A stretch of DNA of 64,000 bases from contig NZ_CP162006.1 of assembly GCF_040822085.1 (NCBI RefSeq), positions 2,170,001 to 2,234,000 of the forward strand, written 5' to 3'. Positions 24,992 through 33,742 of the stretch are shown one piece after another. Every line of letters begins with the position of its first letter. The first letter of the stretch is position 1. This DNA comes from Rhodoferax sp. WC2427. GTDB lineage: Bacteria; Pseudomonadota; Gammaproteobacteria; Burkholderiales; Burkholderiaceae_C. The notes below the pieces were generated by a model. It ran no database searches and was not told the origin of the DNA. It was given only the letters and a program-made list of their open reading frames with translations. The position numbers and the translations under genes were made by a program.

Positions 24992-26125
24992 ATGCAAATG
25001 AAGTTGAAATTGACCGTAGCTGCTGCCATTACTGCTGTGGCAGGTATGGCTTCTGCCCAGGACGTGCAGGTCGTGAAAATCGGCCACGTTGCGCCCATGT
25101 CGGGTGGCCAAGCCCACTACGGTAAAGACAACGAAAACGGTGCACGTATGGCCGTGGAAGACTTGAATACGCAAAACGTCGTCATCGGCGGCAAAAAGAT
25201 CAAGTTCGAGTTGATGGCTGAAGACGATGCTGCCGATCCAAAGCAAGGTACGGCTGCTGCACAAAAGTTGTGTGATGCCAAGGTTAACGGCGTGGTGGGT
25301 CATTTGAATTCGGGTACCACCATCCCCGCATCCAAGGTCTACAACGACTGCGGTATTCCCCACATCACCGGTGCGGCCACCAACCCCAACCTGACCAAGC
25401 CTGGCTACAAAACCACCTACCGCATCATCGCCAACGACAACTCGCTGGGTGCAGGGCTGGCGTTCTACGCCGTCGACGCGCTGAAGCTGAAGAAGGTCGC
25501 CATCATCGACGACCGTACCGCCTACGGCCAAGGTGTTGCCGAAGTGTTCAAGAAGACCGCTTTGGCCAAGGGCATGACCGTGGTGGACGAGCAGTTCACC
25601 ACCGACAAAGCCACCGACTTCATGGCGATCCTGACCTCCATCAAGTCCAAGGCACCTGACGCCATCTTCTTCGGCGGCATGGACCCCCAGGCTGGCCCGA
25701 TGCTGCGCCAAATGGAACAGCTGGGCATGACCAACGTCAAGTACTTCGGCGGTGACGGCCTGTGCACCAACGAAGTGGCCAAGCTGGCTGCTGGCGCCAA
25801 GACGCTGGACAATGTGGTCTGCGCTGAAGGCGGCGCTTCCCTGGTCAAGATGCCTGGCGGCGTGGAATGGAAGAAGCGCTACGATGCCAAGTACCCTGGC
25901 CAGTTCCAGATCTACAGCCCGTACACCTACGATGCCACCATGGTGCTGGTCGATGCCATGAAGCGCGCCAACTCCACCGACCCCAAGGTCTACACCCCCG
26001 AGTTGCTCAAGACCAACTACAAGGGCGTCACCACCACCATCAGCTTCGAACCTAACGGCGAACTGAAGAACCCCTCGATCACCCTGTCGGTCTACAAAGA
26101 CGGCAAGAAGACCGCGCTGAACTAA
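24992..26125 (+). CDS. Branched-chain amino acid ABC transporter substrate-binding protein (LivJ-like)
   Basis: 377 residues from the ATG at 24992 (GGAG 5 nt upstream). Signal peptide 1-22 (ends GMASA). Type I periplasmic binding fold with VKIGHVAPMSGGQAHYGKD near the mature start, the substrate-contacting HLNSGTTIPASKVYNDCGI (about 100-118) and ATNPNLT. It would deliver leucine, isoleucine, valine or a related amino acid to a Liv permease. No permease genes are adjacent; the gene has its own long upstream region and its own terminator, so it is expressed alone. Codon use looks like that of a highly expressed gene. Confidence 0.88.
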   Translation: MQMKLKLTVAAAITAVAGMASAQDVQVVKIGHVAPMSGGQAHYGKDNENGARMAVEDLNTQNVVIGGKKIKFELMAEDDAADPKQGTAAAQKLCDAKVNGVVGHLNSGTTIPASKVYNDCGIPHITGAATNPNLTKPGYKTTYRIIANDNSLGAGLAFYAVDALKLKKVAIIDDRTAYGQGVAEVFKKTALAKGMTVVDEQFTTDKATDFMAILTSIKSKAPDAIFFGGMDPQAGPMLRQMEQLGMTNVKYFGGDGLCTNEVAKLAAGAKTLDNVVCAEGGASLVKMPGGVEWKKRYDAKYPGQFQIYSPYTYDATMVLVDAMKRANSTDPKVYTPELLKTNYKGVTTTISFEPNGELKNPSITLSVYKDGKKTALN

Positions 26126-26142
26126 TCGGTTCCAGCACCCAC

Positions 26143-26173
26143 AAAAAAGCCACCGCGAGGTGGCTTTTTTTTG
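26143..26173 (+). terminator. Intrinsic terminator of the LivJ-like gene
   Basis: AAAAAAGCCACC-GCGA-GGTGGCTTTTTTTT: a 6-bp GC stem extended by A-T pairs, a GCGA loop and a run of T. Confidence 0.88.
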
Positions 26174-26184
26174 TCTGGGTGTTC

Positions 26185-26240
26185 GCTATATATTCAATAG
26201 CTTCTGCCGCCCATCCTGTAAGGGCTGGCGGTATAAAAGG
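26185..26240 (-). repeat. Interspersed repeat copy 7
   Basis: On the minus strand CCGCCAGCCCTTACAGGATG followed by GGCGGCAGAAGCTATTGAATA, a diverged copy between the terminator and the nucleotidyltransferase gene. Confidence 0.65.
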
Positions 26241-26366
26241 CACAAACCCACCGCGGTGACACCCCTTCCAGGGATAGCTGGCCCTGGCTCCGCCAGGCCA
26301 CTGGTATCGCCCCCTGCGAGGGGGTTGGCGGAAAGCGCTTGCGCTCTAGCCTGGGGGAGAGCCCAT

Positions 26367-27470
26367 TTACGCCCGGGCATCACCCCAGCGCAACTGGGCC
26401 ATGTCGTCGCCGCGGTACAGGGTTTCACCGGAGCGGTCCACGCAGTAGTTGGGGGAGACGATCATTTCGTTGAAATGCATGTCGGCTGCGATGCGGGTGT
26501 ACTCGAACAAAATGCTGCGGGTCACCTTGGCGCCCGAGCGGATCACGCTGCCGTGGCCGATCCAGCAGGGGCCGATGATGGTGGCGCCGGGCTCTACCTT
26601 GACGCTGGAGCCCAGGTACACCGGGCCCTGGATGTTGCACTGGTCCCAGGCGATGGAGGTGTTCAGCCCCACCCAGATGCCGGGCTTGACTTCGCGGCCC
26701 GGGATATTCATCTGCGCCACTTCGCCGCGCAGTACGCGCTGCAGCACCGACCAGTAGTCGCTCACGCGGCCAATGTCGATCCAGTTGAAGAAGCGCTTTT
26801 GGGCGTAGAACGGCAGCTTTTCGGCCACCAGCTGGGGGAACAGTTCGGCGCCGATGTCATACACCTTGTTGGGCGGGATCATGTCGATGACCTCGGGCTC
26901 AAAGATGTAGATGCCGGTGCTGGCCAGGGTGGACTGGGCTTCTTCGGGCTTGGGCTTTTCCTGGAAGGACTGAATCTGCCCCTGCTCATTGGCCACCACG
27001 ATGCCGTAGTTGGAGACTTCATTCAAGGGCACGTCCAGCGTCACCACGCTGGCAATCGCACCCTTGGTCTTGTGCTCGTGCAGGGCCGCGCCGATGTCCA
27101 GGTCGATCAGGGCGTCGCCGCACAGCACCAGGGTGGGCTCGTCAAAAAAGCCGCTGAAATCCTGGATGCGCCGCATGCCGCCTGCCGAGCCAAAAGGCTT
27201 GGGGATCACGTCGCCGTGCTCGCGCACGCCTTCGTAGGCATAGCCGATTTGCACGCCCCAGCGGTGGCCATCGCCAAAATACTGCTCGATTTTGTGGTGG
27301 TGGTAGGCCACGTTCACCATGATTTCTTTGATGCCGTAGTTGGCCAGGTGCTCGATCAGGTACTCCATGACCGGCTTGCCCAGAATCGGCACCATCGGCT
27401 TGGGCAGGTCCTTGGTCAACGGGCGCACCCGCGTACCTTGACCTGCCGCCAGAATCATTCCCTTTGCCAT
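26367..27470 (-). CDS. Sugar nucleotidyltransferase (NDP-sugar pyrophosphorylase family)
   Basis: 367 residues. The N-terminal nucleotidyltransferase domain has MILAAGQGTRVRPLT (5-19) and PKPMVPILGKPVMEYLIEH, the Asp of LCGDALIDLD (about 117) and the EKP motif near 172. The C-terminal part (from about 265) is a left-handed beta-helix acetyl/acyl-transferase-like repeat region (VKPGIWVGLNTSI, VKVEPGATIIGPCWIG). It makes NDP-mannose or NDP-glucose type sugar donors for cell-envelope polysaccharide; the nucleotide and sugar cannot be told by eye. Single gene. Confidence 0.85.
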   Translation of the reverse strand: MAKGMILAAGQGTRVRPLTKDLPKPMVPILGKPVMEYLIEHLANYGIKEIMVNVAYHHHKIEQYFGDGHRWGVQIGYAYEGVREHGDVIPKPFGSAGGMRRIQDFSGFFDEPTLVLCGDALIDLDIGAALHEHKTKGAIASVVTLDVPLNEVSNYGIVVANEQGQIQSFQEKPKPEEAQSTLASTGIYIFEPEVIDMIPPNKVYDIGAELFPQLVAEKLPFYAQKRFFNWIDIGRVSDYWSVLQRVLRGEVAQMNIPGREVKPGIWVGLNTSIAWDQCNIQGPVYLGSSVKVEPGATIIGPCWIGHGSVIRSGAKVTRSILFEYTRIAADMHFNEMIVSPNYCVDRSGETLYRGDDMAQLRWGDARA

Positions 27471-27640
27471 GCTGGTATTTCCCTATGTTATGTGAGCAGT
27501 ATGAGGTGCATAGATTATCAAGGTTTAGTTTGAAGGTTCTGGGCACGTCAAACTTTTGGTCAGCCGTCTTGTCATCCATGCTATGGATGTACGGGCGGGG
27601 TGACTGTGCGGTGGCTAACACATGGAAACAACACGGAAAC

Positions 27641-27674
27641 AAAAAAGGCCTGTCGTTGTAATAACGACAGGCCT
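27641..27674 (-). terminator. Intrinsic terminator of tRNA-Ser
   Basis: On the minus strand AGGCCTGTCGTT and AACGACAGGCCT form a perfect 12-bp stem (27646-27657, 27663-27674) followed by TTTTT, 6 nt after the tRNA 3' end. Confidence 0.88.
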
Positions 27675-27679
27675 GATAT

Positions 27680-27770
27680 TGGCGGAACAGGCGGGATTCG
27701 AACCCGCGGAGGGCTATTAACCCTCACACGCTTTCCAGGCGTGCGACTTAAACCACTCATCCACCGTTCC
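27680..27770 (-). tRNA. serT: tRNA-Ser (anticodon GGA)
   Basis: 91 nt including an encoded CCA. The acceptor stem GGAACGG... pairs with ...CTGTTCC, the anticodon arm is CACGC-CTGGAAA-GCGTG (anticodon GGA at 27734-27736), a long variable arm (GAGGGTTAATAGCCCTC) is typical of serine tRNAs, and the T arm contains GGGTTCGAATCCC. It reads UCC and UCU codons. Symbol given by analogy and uncertain. Confidence 0.97.
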
Positions 27771-27790
27771 TAAGCCCACAAGTATAGCAG

Positions 27791-28183
27791 TCAATGTGCT
27801 GCATTCTTGCCGGGCACTGCATGTTTCTCCAGATCCTCCAACAACACGAACTCCAGCGCCCGGATGTGGGTGGACTCCAGCACCACCGGTGGGGCTACCC
27901 CGGCCTCGAACGCCTCTTTCCAGCGGTTGGCGCACAGGCACCAGCGGTCGCCCGGGCGCAGGCCGGCAAAGCGCCACTGGGGGCGCGGCGTGGTCAGGTC
28001 GTTGCCGCGGGCCAGCGAGAAGGCCAGAAACTCGGCGGTGACCTTGGTGCAGATGACGTGCGAGCCGCTGTCGGTCTCGTCGGTGCTGCAACAGCCGTCG
28101 CGGAAGTAGCCGGTCAGCGGGTCGTAAGAGCAGGGCACCAGTTCGTTGCCCAGCACGTTGTGTTCGATGGCGGGGGTGTCCAT
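27791..28183 (-). CDS. DUF2237 family protein
   Basis: 130 residues. Full-length DUF2237, with NVLGNELVPCSYDPLTGYFR at the start, the Cys pair in DGCCSTDETDSGSHVICTKV and RPGDRWCLCANRWKEAF, then APPVVLESTHIRALEFV. Several conserved Cys and Asp residues suggest a metal site, but no biochemical role is known to me. ATG with AGGA 6 nt upstream. It lies 7 bp downstream of the SPFH protein gene on the same strand and may be co-transcribed. Confidence 0.85.
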   Translation of the reverse strand: MDTPAIEHNVLGNELVPCSYDPLTGYFRDGCCSTDETDSGSHVICTKVTAEFLAFSLARGNDLTTPRPQWRFAGLRPGDRWCLCANRWKEAFEAGVAPPVVLESTHIRALEFVLLEDLEKHAVPGKNAAH

Positions 28184-28190
28184 GGCGGTC

Positions 28191-29105
28191 CTAGGAAGCT
28201 TTGACGGTGTTGACCATTTTCATGGCGGAGCCTATCAGTGCCGACACTTCGGTCATGTTGCTGGGCACAATCAGGGTGGTGTGGGCGTTGGCCGCTACCT
28301 TGGCATAGGCTTCCACGGCTTTTTCGGCCACCTTGAGCTGCACCGCCTGCTCGCCGCCCGGCTGGCGGATGGCTGCTGCGACCAGTTCGATGGCGTGGGC
28401 GTTGGCTTGGGCCACGGCGGTGATGGAGGCGGCCTCGCCCTGCGCCTTGTTGATGACGGCCTGCTTTTCGCCCTCGGAGCGGGCGATGAAGGCCTCGCGT
28501 TCGCCGGTGGCGATGTTGATCTGCTCCTGGCGGCGGCCCTCGGACGCGGCAATCAGCGCGCGCTTTTCGCGCTCGGCGGTGATCTGCGCCTGCATGGCGT
28601 GCAGGATTTCCTTCGGGGGCGTCAGATCCTTGATTTCGTAGCGCAGCACCTTCACACCCCAGTTCAGGGCGGCTTCGTCGATGGCGGCCACCACCTGGGC
28701 GTTGATGATGTCGCGCTCTTCAAAGGTTTTGTCCAGCTCCAGCTTGCCGATAACGCTGCGCAGCGAGGTTTGCGCCAGCTGGCTGATGGCCATGATGTAG
28801 TTGCTGGAGCCGTAGCTGGCGCGCATGGCGTCGGTGACCTGGAAGTACAGGATGCCGTCCACCTGCAGCTGGGTGTTGTCGCGGGTGATGCAGACCTGGC
28901 TGGGGATGTCGAGCGGGATTTCCTTGAGCACGTGCTTGTAGGCCACGCGGTCCACAAACGGCACCAGAAAGTTCAGGCCCGGGGTCAGCGTGCCGTGGTA
29001 TTTACCCAGCCGCTCGATCACCCAGGCGTGCTGCTGGGGCACGACCTTCAGGGTGCGGCTGATGAAGATGACGGCGATGACGAGTAAGACGATGGCTATT
29101 TCCAT
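28191..29105 (-). CDS. SPFH/Band 7 membrane protein (QmcA/paraslipin type)
   Basis: 304 residues. An N-terminal membrane anchor (3-16, IAIVLLVIAVIFIS) is followed by VVPQQHAWVIERLGKYHGTL, the start of the SPFH domain, and a coiled-coil C-terminal region with AEREKRALIAASEGRRQEQI. These proteins oligomerise on the inner membrane and organise lipid domains or regulate FtsH-type proteases. The NfeD-like gene is 29 bp upstream on the same strand, the standard SPFH-NfeD pair. GGAG 5 nt before the ATG. Confidence 0.92.
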   Translation of the reverse strand: MEIAIVLLVIAVIFISRTLKVVPQQHAWVIERLGKYHGTLTPGLNFLVPFVDRVAYKHVLKEIPLDIPSQVCITRDNTQLQVDGILYFQVTDAMRASYGSSNYIMAISQLAQTSLRSVIGKLELDKTFEERDIINAQVVAAIDEAALNWGVKVLRYEIKDLTPPKEILHAMQAQITAEREKRALIAASEGRRQEQINIATGEREAFIARSEGEKQAVINKAQGEAASITAVAQANAHAIELVAAAIRQPGGEQAVQLKVAEKAVEAYAKVAANAHTTLIVPSNMTEVSALIGSAMKMVNTVKAS

Positions 29106-29134
29106 AAAGGCTCCAGGTTAGACCTTTGAGTGTT

Positions 29135-29560
29135 TCACAGTTTTTCGACCAGCAAGCGGTTGCCCGTGACCTCGACCACCCGGTGCGGGCCCGGGGAGGG
29201 CGGGTTGCCGGGGCGGTGCAGCACCGTCCAGTTGGCCCCCCGGTAATTCACCTGGGCCGTGCCGTCCGGGCGCCATGCCTCCACCTGCACGGTTTCGCCA
29301 ATGTCCAGGTTCACATCCGGGTTGGCGCTGGCAGGCAGGCTTCGGGGGCGTTTGCTGCGGATGCGGTTCCACAGCACCACGGCGCCGCCGCCCACCGCGC
29401 TGGCGATAAGCGTTTGCACCACCATGCTGCTACCCGCATACGCCGCCAGCGCCGCCGCCGCAAAGCCCAGGGCCAGCATCAATAAATAGAAGGTACCGGT
29501 GAGCAACTCCGCCACGATGGCCCCGCCGGCCAGCAGCCACCAGATCGTCGATTCCGCCAT
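29135..29560 (-). CDS. NfeD-like membrane protein
   Basis: 141 residues. Two to three hydrophobic helices in the first 75 residues (MAESTIWWLLAGGAIVAELL, LLMLALGFAAAALAAY) are followed by a C-terminal OB-fold (about 80-141, NPDVNLDIGETVQVEAW, GANWTVL). NfeD proteins work with SPFH-domain partners in membrane quality control; the partner gene follows immediately. The start is divergent from the decarboxylase gene, 136 bp apart. Confidence 0.88.
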   Translation of the reverse strand: MAESTIWWLLAGGAIVAELLTGTFYLLMLALGFAAAALAAYAGSSMVVQTLIASAVGGGAVVLWNRIRSKRPRSLPASANPDVNLDIGETVQVEAWRPDGTAQVNYRGANWTVLHRPGNPPSPGPHRVVEVTGNRLLVEKL

Positions 29561-29696
29561 AGAGTGCCTTTGCTTGTATTCGTATCGCTACATTTTGGGA
29601 CTAATTCAGGGCATCCCCCTAGAAGCTTCATACGAAGTCCTTACACTTCGCGCCTGTTTTGCGTTTTACCTTGCGTTAATTTGGCTGGAGGCCGGC

Positions 29697-31970
29697 ATGA
29701 AGTTTCGTTTCCCTATCGTCATCATCGATGAAGATTTTCGCTCCGAGAACACCTCGGGGCTGGGCATCCGCGCCCTGGCCCAGGCGATAGAGACGGAGGG
29801 GTTTGAGGTGCTGGGGGTGACCAGCTACGGCGACCTGTCCAAATTTGCCCAACAGCAAAGCCGCGCCAGCGCGTTTATTTTGTCGATCGACGACGAAGAA
29901 TTCTCGCCCGGCCCCGACCACGACCCGGTGGTGCTCAACCTGCGCCATTTCATCGAGGAAGTGCGGCGCAAGAACCTGGATGTGCCGATCTACATCTACG
30001 GCGAAACCAAGACCTCGCAGCACATCCCCAACGACATCCTGCGCGAGCTGCACGGCTTCATCCACATGTTCGAGGACACGCCCGAGTTTGTGGCGCGCCA
30101 CATCATCCGCGAGGCCAAGAGCTACCTGGAAGGCGTGCAGCCGCCGTTCTTCAAGGCCTTGCTGGACTACGCCGAAGACGGCTCGTATTCCTGGCACTGC
30201 CCCGGCCATTCCGGTGGCGTGGCCTTTCTGAAGAGCCCGGTGGGCCAGATGTACCACCAGTTCTATGGCGAAAACATGCTGCGCGCCGACGTGTGCAACG
30301 CGGTGGAAGAGCTGGGCCAGCTGCTCGACCACAACGGCGCGATTGGCGAGAGCGAGCGCAATGCCGCGCGCATCTTCAACGCCGACCACTGCTTCTTTGT
30401 GACCAACGGCACCAGCACCAGCAACAAGATGGTCTGGCACCACACCGTGGCCCCCGGCGACGTGGTGGTGGTCGACCGCAACTGCCACAAGTCGAACCTG
30501 CACGCCATCATCATGACCGGCGCAATTCCGGTGTTCTTGAAGCCCACGCGCAACCACTTCGGCATCATCGGCCCCATCCCCAAGAGCGAGTTCGAGCCCG
30601 CTGCCATCAAGGCCAAGATCCGCGCCAACCCGCTGCTGCAGCATGTGGATGCCGACACCATCAAGCCGCGCATCCTCACGCTCACCCAAAGCACCTACGA
30701 CGGCGTGCTCTACAACACCGAAACCATCAAGAGCATGCTCGATGGCTACGTGGAAAACCTGCACTTCGACGAAGCCTGGCTGCCGCACGCCGCCTTCCAC
30801 CCGTTCTACGGCAGCTACCACTCGATGGGCAAAAAGCGCATCCGCCCCAAGCACGCGGTGGTGTACGCCACGCAAAGCATCCACAAGCTGCTGGCCGGTA
30901 TCAGCCAGGCCAGCCATGTGCTGATCCAGGACTCGCAAAACGTCAAGCTCGACCGCCACCTCTTCAACGAGGCCTACCTGATGCACACCAGCACCAGCCC
31001 GCAGTACAGCATCATCGCCAGCTGCGACGTGGCTGCCGCCATGATGGAGCCGCCCGGCGGCACCGCGCTGGTGGAGGAAAGCATCGCCGAAGCCCTGGAC
31101 TTCCGCCGCGCCATGCGCAAGGTGGACGACGAGTACGGGGCCGACTGGTGGTTCAAGGTCTGGGGCCCCGACAAGCTGGTGGAGGAGGGCATTGGCCGCG
31201 CCACCGACTGGATCATCAAGGGCGAATCCAAATCCAACGCCAAGGCCAACTGGCACGGCTTTGGCAAGATGGCCACCGGCTTCAACATGCTGGACCCGAT
31301 CAAGTCCACCATCGTCACGCCCGGCATGGACCTGAACGGCAAGTTCGCCAAAACCGGCATCCCGGCCAGCATCGTCACCAAGTTTTTGGCCGAGCACGGC
31401 GTGGTGGTGGAGAAAACCGGCCTGTACAGCTTTTTCATCATGTTCACCATCGGCATCACCAAGGGCCGCTGGAACAGCATGCTGACCGCGCTGCAGCAGT
31501 TCAAGGACGACTACGACAAGAACCAGCCGATGTGGCGCATCCTGCCCGAGTTCTGCCAGAAGCACCGCCGCTACGAACGCATGGGCCTGGCCGACCTGTG
31601 CCAGCACCTGCACAACCTGTATGCCAAGTACGACATTGCCCGGCTCACCACCGACATGTACCTCAGCGACCTGACCCCGGCCATGAAGCCCAGCGACGCC
31701 TACGCCCACATCGCCCTGCGCAAGACGGAGCGCGTGGCCATCGACGACCTGGAAGGCCGCATCACCGTGGGCCTGGTCACGCCCTACCCGCCGGGCATTC
31801 CGCTCTTGATCCCCGGTGAAGTGTTCAACAAGAAGATCGTGGACTACCTGAAGTTCTCGCGCGAGTTCAACACCCAGTGCCCCGGCTTTGAGACTGACAT
31901 CCACGGCCTGGTGGAAGAAGTGGACGAAAACGGCAAGCACCACTACTTTGCCGACTGTGTGAAGGTCTAA
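29697..31970 (+). CDS. Arginine/lysine/ornithine decarboxylase (fold III-like, AdiA/LdcC/SpeF family)
   Basis: 757 residues from the ATG at 29697 (GGAGG 6 nt upstream); upstream open frame lacks a start with a binding site. The N-terminal response-regulator-like wing domain (1-130, PIVIIDEDFRSENTSGLGIR) is followed by the PLP domain with WHCPGHSGG and the Schiff-base Lys397 in ATQSIHKLLAG, then the C-terminal substrate domain with PYPPGIPLLIPGE. It decarboxylates a basic amino acid to cadaverine, putrescine or agmatine for polyamine supply or acid resistance. Single gene; a repeat copy forms its terminator. Substrate not determined. A larger paralogue lies at 58640-61522. Confidence 0.9.
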   Translation: MKFRFPIVIIDEDFRSENTSGLGIRALAQAIETEGFEVLGVTSYGDLSKFAQQQSRASAFILSIDDEEFSPGPDHDPVVLNLRHFIEEVRRKNLDVPIYIYGETKTSQHIPNDILRELHGFIHMFEDTPEFVARHIIREAKSYLEGVQPPFFKALLDYAEDGSYSWHCPGHSGGVAFLKSPVGQMYHQFYGENMLRADVCNAVEELGQLLDHNGAIGESERNAARIFNADHCFFVTNGTSTSNKMVWHHTVAPGDVVVVDRNCHKSNLHAIIMTGAIPVFLKPTRNHFGIIGPIPKSEFEPAAIKAKIRANPLLQHVDADTIKPRILTLTQSTYDGVLYNTETIKSMLDGYVENLHFDEAWLPHAAFHPFYGSYHSMGKKRIRPKHAVVYATQSIHKLLAGISQASHVLIQDSQNVKLDRHLFNEAYLMHTSTSPQYSIIASCDVAAAMMEPPGGTALVEESIAEALDFRRAMRKVDDEYGADWWFKVWGPDKLVEEGIGRATDWIIKGESKSNAKANWHGFGKMATGFNMLDPIKSTIVTPGMDLNGKFAKTGIPASIVTKFLAEHGVVVEKTGLYSFFIMFTIGITKGRWNSMLTALQQFKDDYDKNQPMWRILPEFCQKHRRYERMGLADLCQHLHNLYAKYDIARLTTDMYLSDLTPAMKPSDAYAHIALRKTERVAIDDLEGRITVGLVTPYPPGIPLLIPGEVFNKKIVDYLKFSREFNTQCPGFETDIHGLVEEVDENGKHHYFADCVKV

Positions 31971-31988
31971 ACCCTCCCGCTTCAGTGT

Positions 31989-32050
31989 GCTATTAAATAA
32001 AGAGCTGCTCACGCTTATTCCATAAGCGCTAGCAGCTCTTTTTTTATAAA
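31989..32050 (+). terminator. Interspersed repeat copy 8 acting as intrinsic terminator
   Basis: AGAGCTGCT (32001-32009) pairs with AGCAGCTCT (32031-32039), with an inner stem CGCTTAT/ATAAGCG around TCC, followed by TTTTTTT. It is the cleanest copy of the repeat family and has every feature of a rho-independent terminator for the decarboxylase gene. Confidence 0.85.
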
Positions 32051-32153
32051 TTCTGCACGGATTCAAGCGGCTTTTGAATCCAAACCCCTGGCGCGCTCCG
32101 TATTGGTCTCAGCCGCAACATTCGGCTTGTTATCCACCCACTAGGAGCTTTCC

Positions 32154-32720
32154 ATGGTCTCGATCCAAACTTCCCGCACACTTGCTTCTTTCAGCCTGGC
32201 CGCCGTGATGGCCGCCGTGTCTTTTGCCTCCGTGGCCGCTGACGTGATGGTTGGCGGTGCACCCATGATGGCCTCCAAGGACATCATCGACAACGCCGTC
32301 AACTCCAAGGACCACACCACCCTGGTGGCCGCCGTCAAGGCCGCAGGCCTTGTCGACACGCTCAAGAGCGCCGGTCCGTTCACCGTGTTCGCGCCCACCA
32401 ATGCCGCCTTCGCCGCATTGCCCGCCGGCACGGTAGACACCCTGCTCAAGCCCGAAAACAAGGGCATGCTGACCAATATCCTCACCTACCACGTGGTGGC
32501 CGGCAAGTTCGATGCCGCAGCCATCAACAAAATGCTGATGGACGGCAAGGGCATGACCAGCTTCAAGACCGTCAGCGGCGGCACTTTGATGGCCAAGGCC
32601 AACGGCTCTACCCTGGTGCTGACCGATGAAAAGGGCGGCTCCGCCAATGTGACGATTGGCGACGTGTACCAGTCGAATGGCGTGATCCACGTGATCGACA
32701 AGGTTCTGTTGCCCAAGTAA
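32154..32720 (+). CDS. Secreted fasciclin (FAS1) domain protein
   Basis: 188 residues with a signal peptide (1-29, ends SVAA) and a single FAS1 domain: NAVNSKDHTTLVAAVKAAGL, the H1 motif GPFTVFAPTNAAFAALP (about 78-94), YHVVAGKF and the C-terminal H2 region GVIHVIDKVLLP. FAS1 proteins take part in surface adhesion or ligand binding. AGGAGC 6 nt before the ATG. Monocistronic; it converges with the ligase gene. Confidence 0.92.
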   Translation: MVSIQTSRTLASFSLAAVMAAVSFASVAADVMVGGAPMMASKDIIDNAVNSKDHTTLVAAVKAAGLVDTLKSAGPFTVFAPTNAAFAALPAGTVDTLLKPENKGMLTNILTYHVVAGKFDAAAINKMLMDGKGMTSFKTVSGGTLMAKANGSTLVLTDEKGGSANVTIGDVYQSNGVIHVIDKVLLPK

Positions 32721-32727
32721 TTACCAG

Positions 32728-33597
32728 CTACAAATCCGCGTCCGCGCGCAGCCGCAAGAAGCTCGCAAAGCGCGGAATCCCGCTGGGGTTGACATCGCGG
32801 TACCGGTAGGTCACCCAGGTGCCCAGCGCAGGCGGATCGCGCCGCTGGGCATCGCTGAAGCCGGTGCCCAGCTTGAATTTTCGGCCCCCGGGTGTTTCCA
32901 CCTGCAGGGCCCCCAACAGGCCCGCATATTTGCCCTGGCCCGCCACATGGCCCACCACCCGGGCTTCGGCATCCTCAAACGGCTTCAATTTCAACAGGTC
33001 GTCCTTGCCCGGGCTGTCCAGCAGCGCATCGCCCCGGTGCAGCACCAGCCCCTCGCCACCGGCCTGCACCGTTTGCCGCAGCAAAACCTGCAGGGCAGGG
33101 TGGCTGGCCACTCGCATCTGGGCCACTGGTTGCACCCAGGCGGGCAGCGCCAGTTGCTGCAGGGCGGCCAGGCGCGCGTCGAAGGCCCCGCTGTGCCCGG
33201 GCAGGTCAAACAGCCGGTAGCGCATCTGCCGCCAGGCGGCCTCGCCCGCACCGGCCTGCCGCACCGTGGATACCGCGGTGGCAAAGGCCCCGTGTCCGGC
33301 CCACAGCTCGCCATCCAATGCGGCAGATGGCCAGCCCGCGGTAAACCACGCGGGCGCACGGATGGGTTGGCCGCCCCGGGTCCATAGCTGGGTACCGTCC
33401 CAGTAGCCCCGCACGCCGTCCAGCTTTTCGCTGACCCAGTAGTTGTCCAGCGCAATGCCACCACGGTAGGCCGTGGGCCGCTGCAGCACTGGCGGGCTGG
33501 CACGGCTGTGCAAAGGTGTGGCGACTGCAACAACAAGTAATAGGCGTTGCAGCAGCGTTCGCCGGTGGAGCGGGGTGGGGATGGCGGATGTAAGCAT
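32728..33597 (-). CDS. Periplasmic ATP-dependent DNA ligase (LigE type)
   Basis: 289 residues. The N-terminal export signal carries twin arginines (HRRTLLQRLLLVVAVATP), a possible Tat or Sec signal. A minimal nucleotidyltransferase-OB-fold ligase follows: motif I SEKLDGVRGYWDG with adenylated Lys58, motif III ALDGELW, motif IV GEGLVLHRG and motif V LLKLKPFEDAEA. It lacks the large extra domains of LigB/C/D. LigE ligases seal nicks in extracytoplasmic DNA and have been linked to DNA uptake or biofilm DNA. Alone; divergent from ggt, with which it shares a 145-bp intergenic region. Confidence 0.88.
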   Translation of the reverse strand: MLTSAIPTPLHRRTLLQRLLLVVAVATPLHSRASPPVLQRPTAYRGGIALDNYWVSEKLDGVRGYWDGTQLWTRGGQPIRAPAWFTAGWPSAALDGELWAGHGAFATAVSTVRQAGAGEAAWRQMRYRLFDLPGHSGAFDARLAALQQLALPAWVQPVAQMRVASHPALQVLLRQTVQAGGEGLVLHRGDALLDSPGKDDLLKLKPFEDAEARVVGHVAGQGKYAGLLGALQVETPGGRKFKLGTGFSDAQRRDPPALGTWVTYRYRDVNPSGIPRFASFLRLRADADL

Positions 33598-33742
33598 GCC
33601 GCCAATCTACGCCAAACCGGTCGGGTTTGGGGTACTTTTGGGCGCTTTTTGGCCACTCGCCGATGGTGCGACCTTGGTACATTGCAGTGGGTTACTTTTT
33701 GACCTGCCCGTTACCCTTACTACATCCTGGAGACACTTTCGC

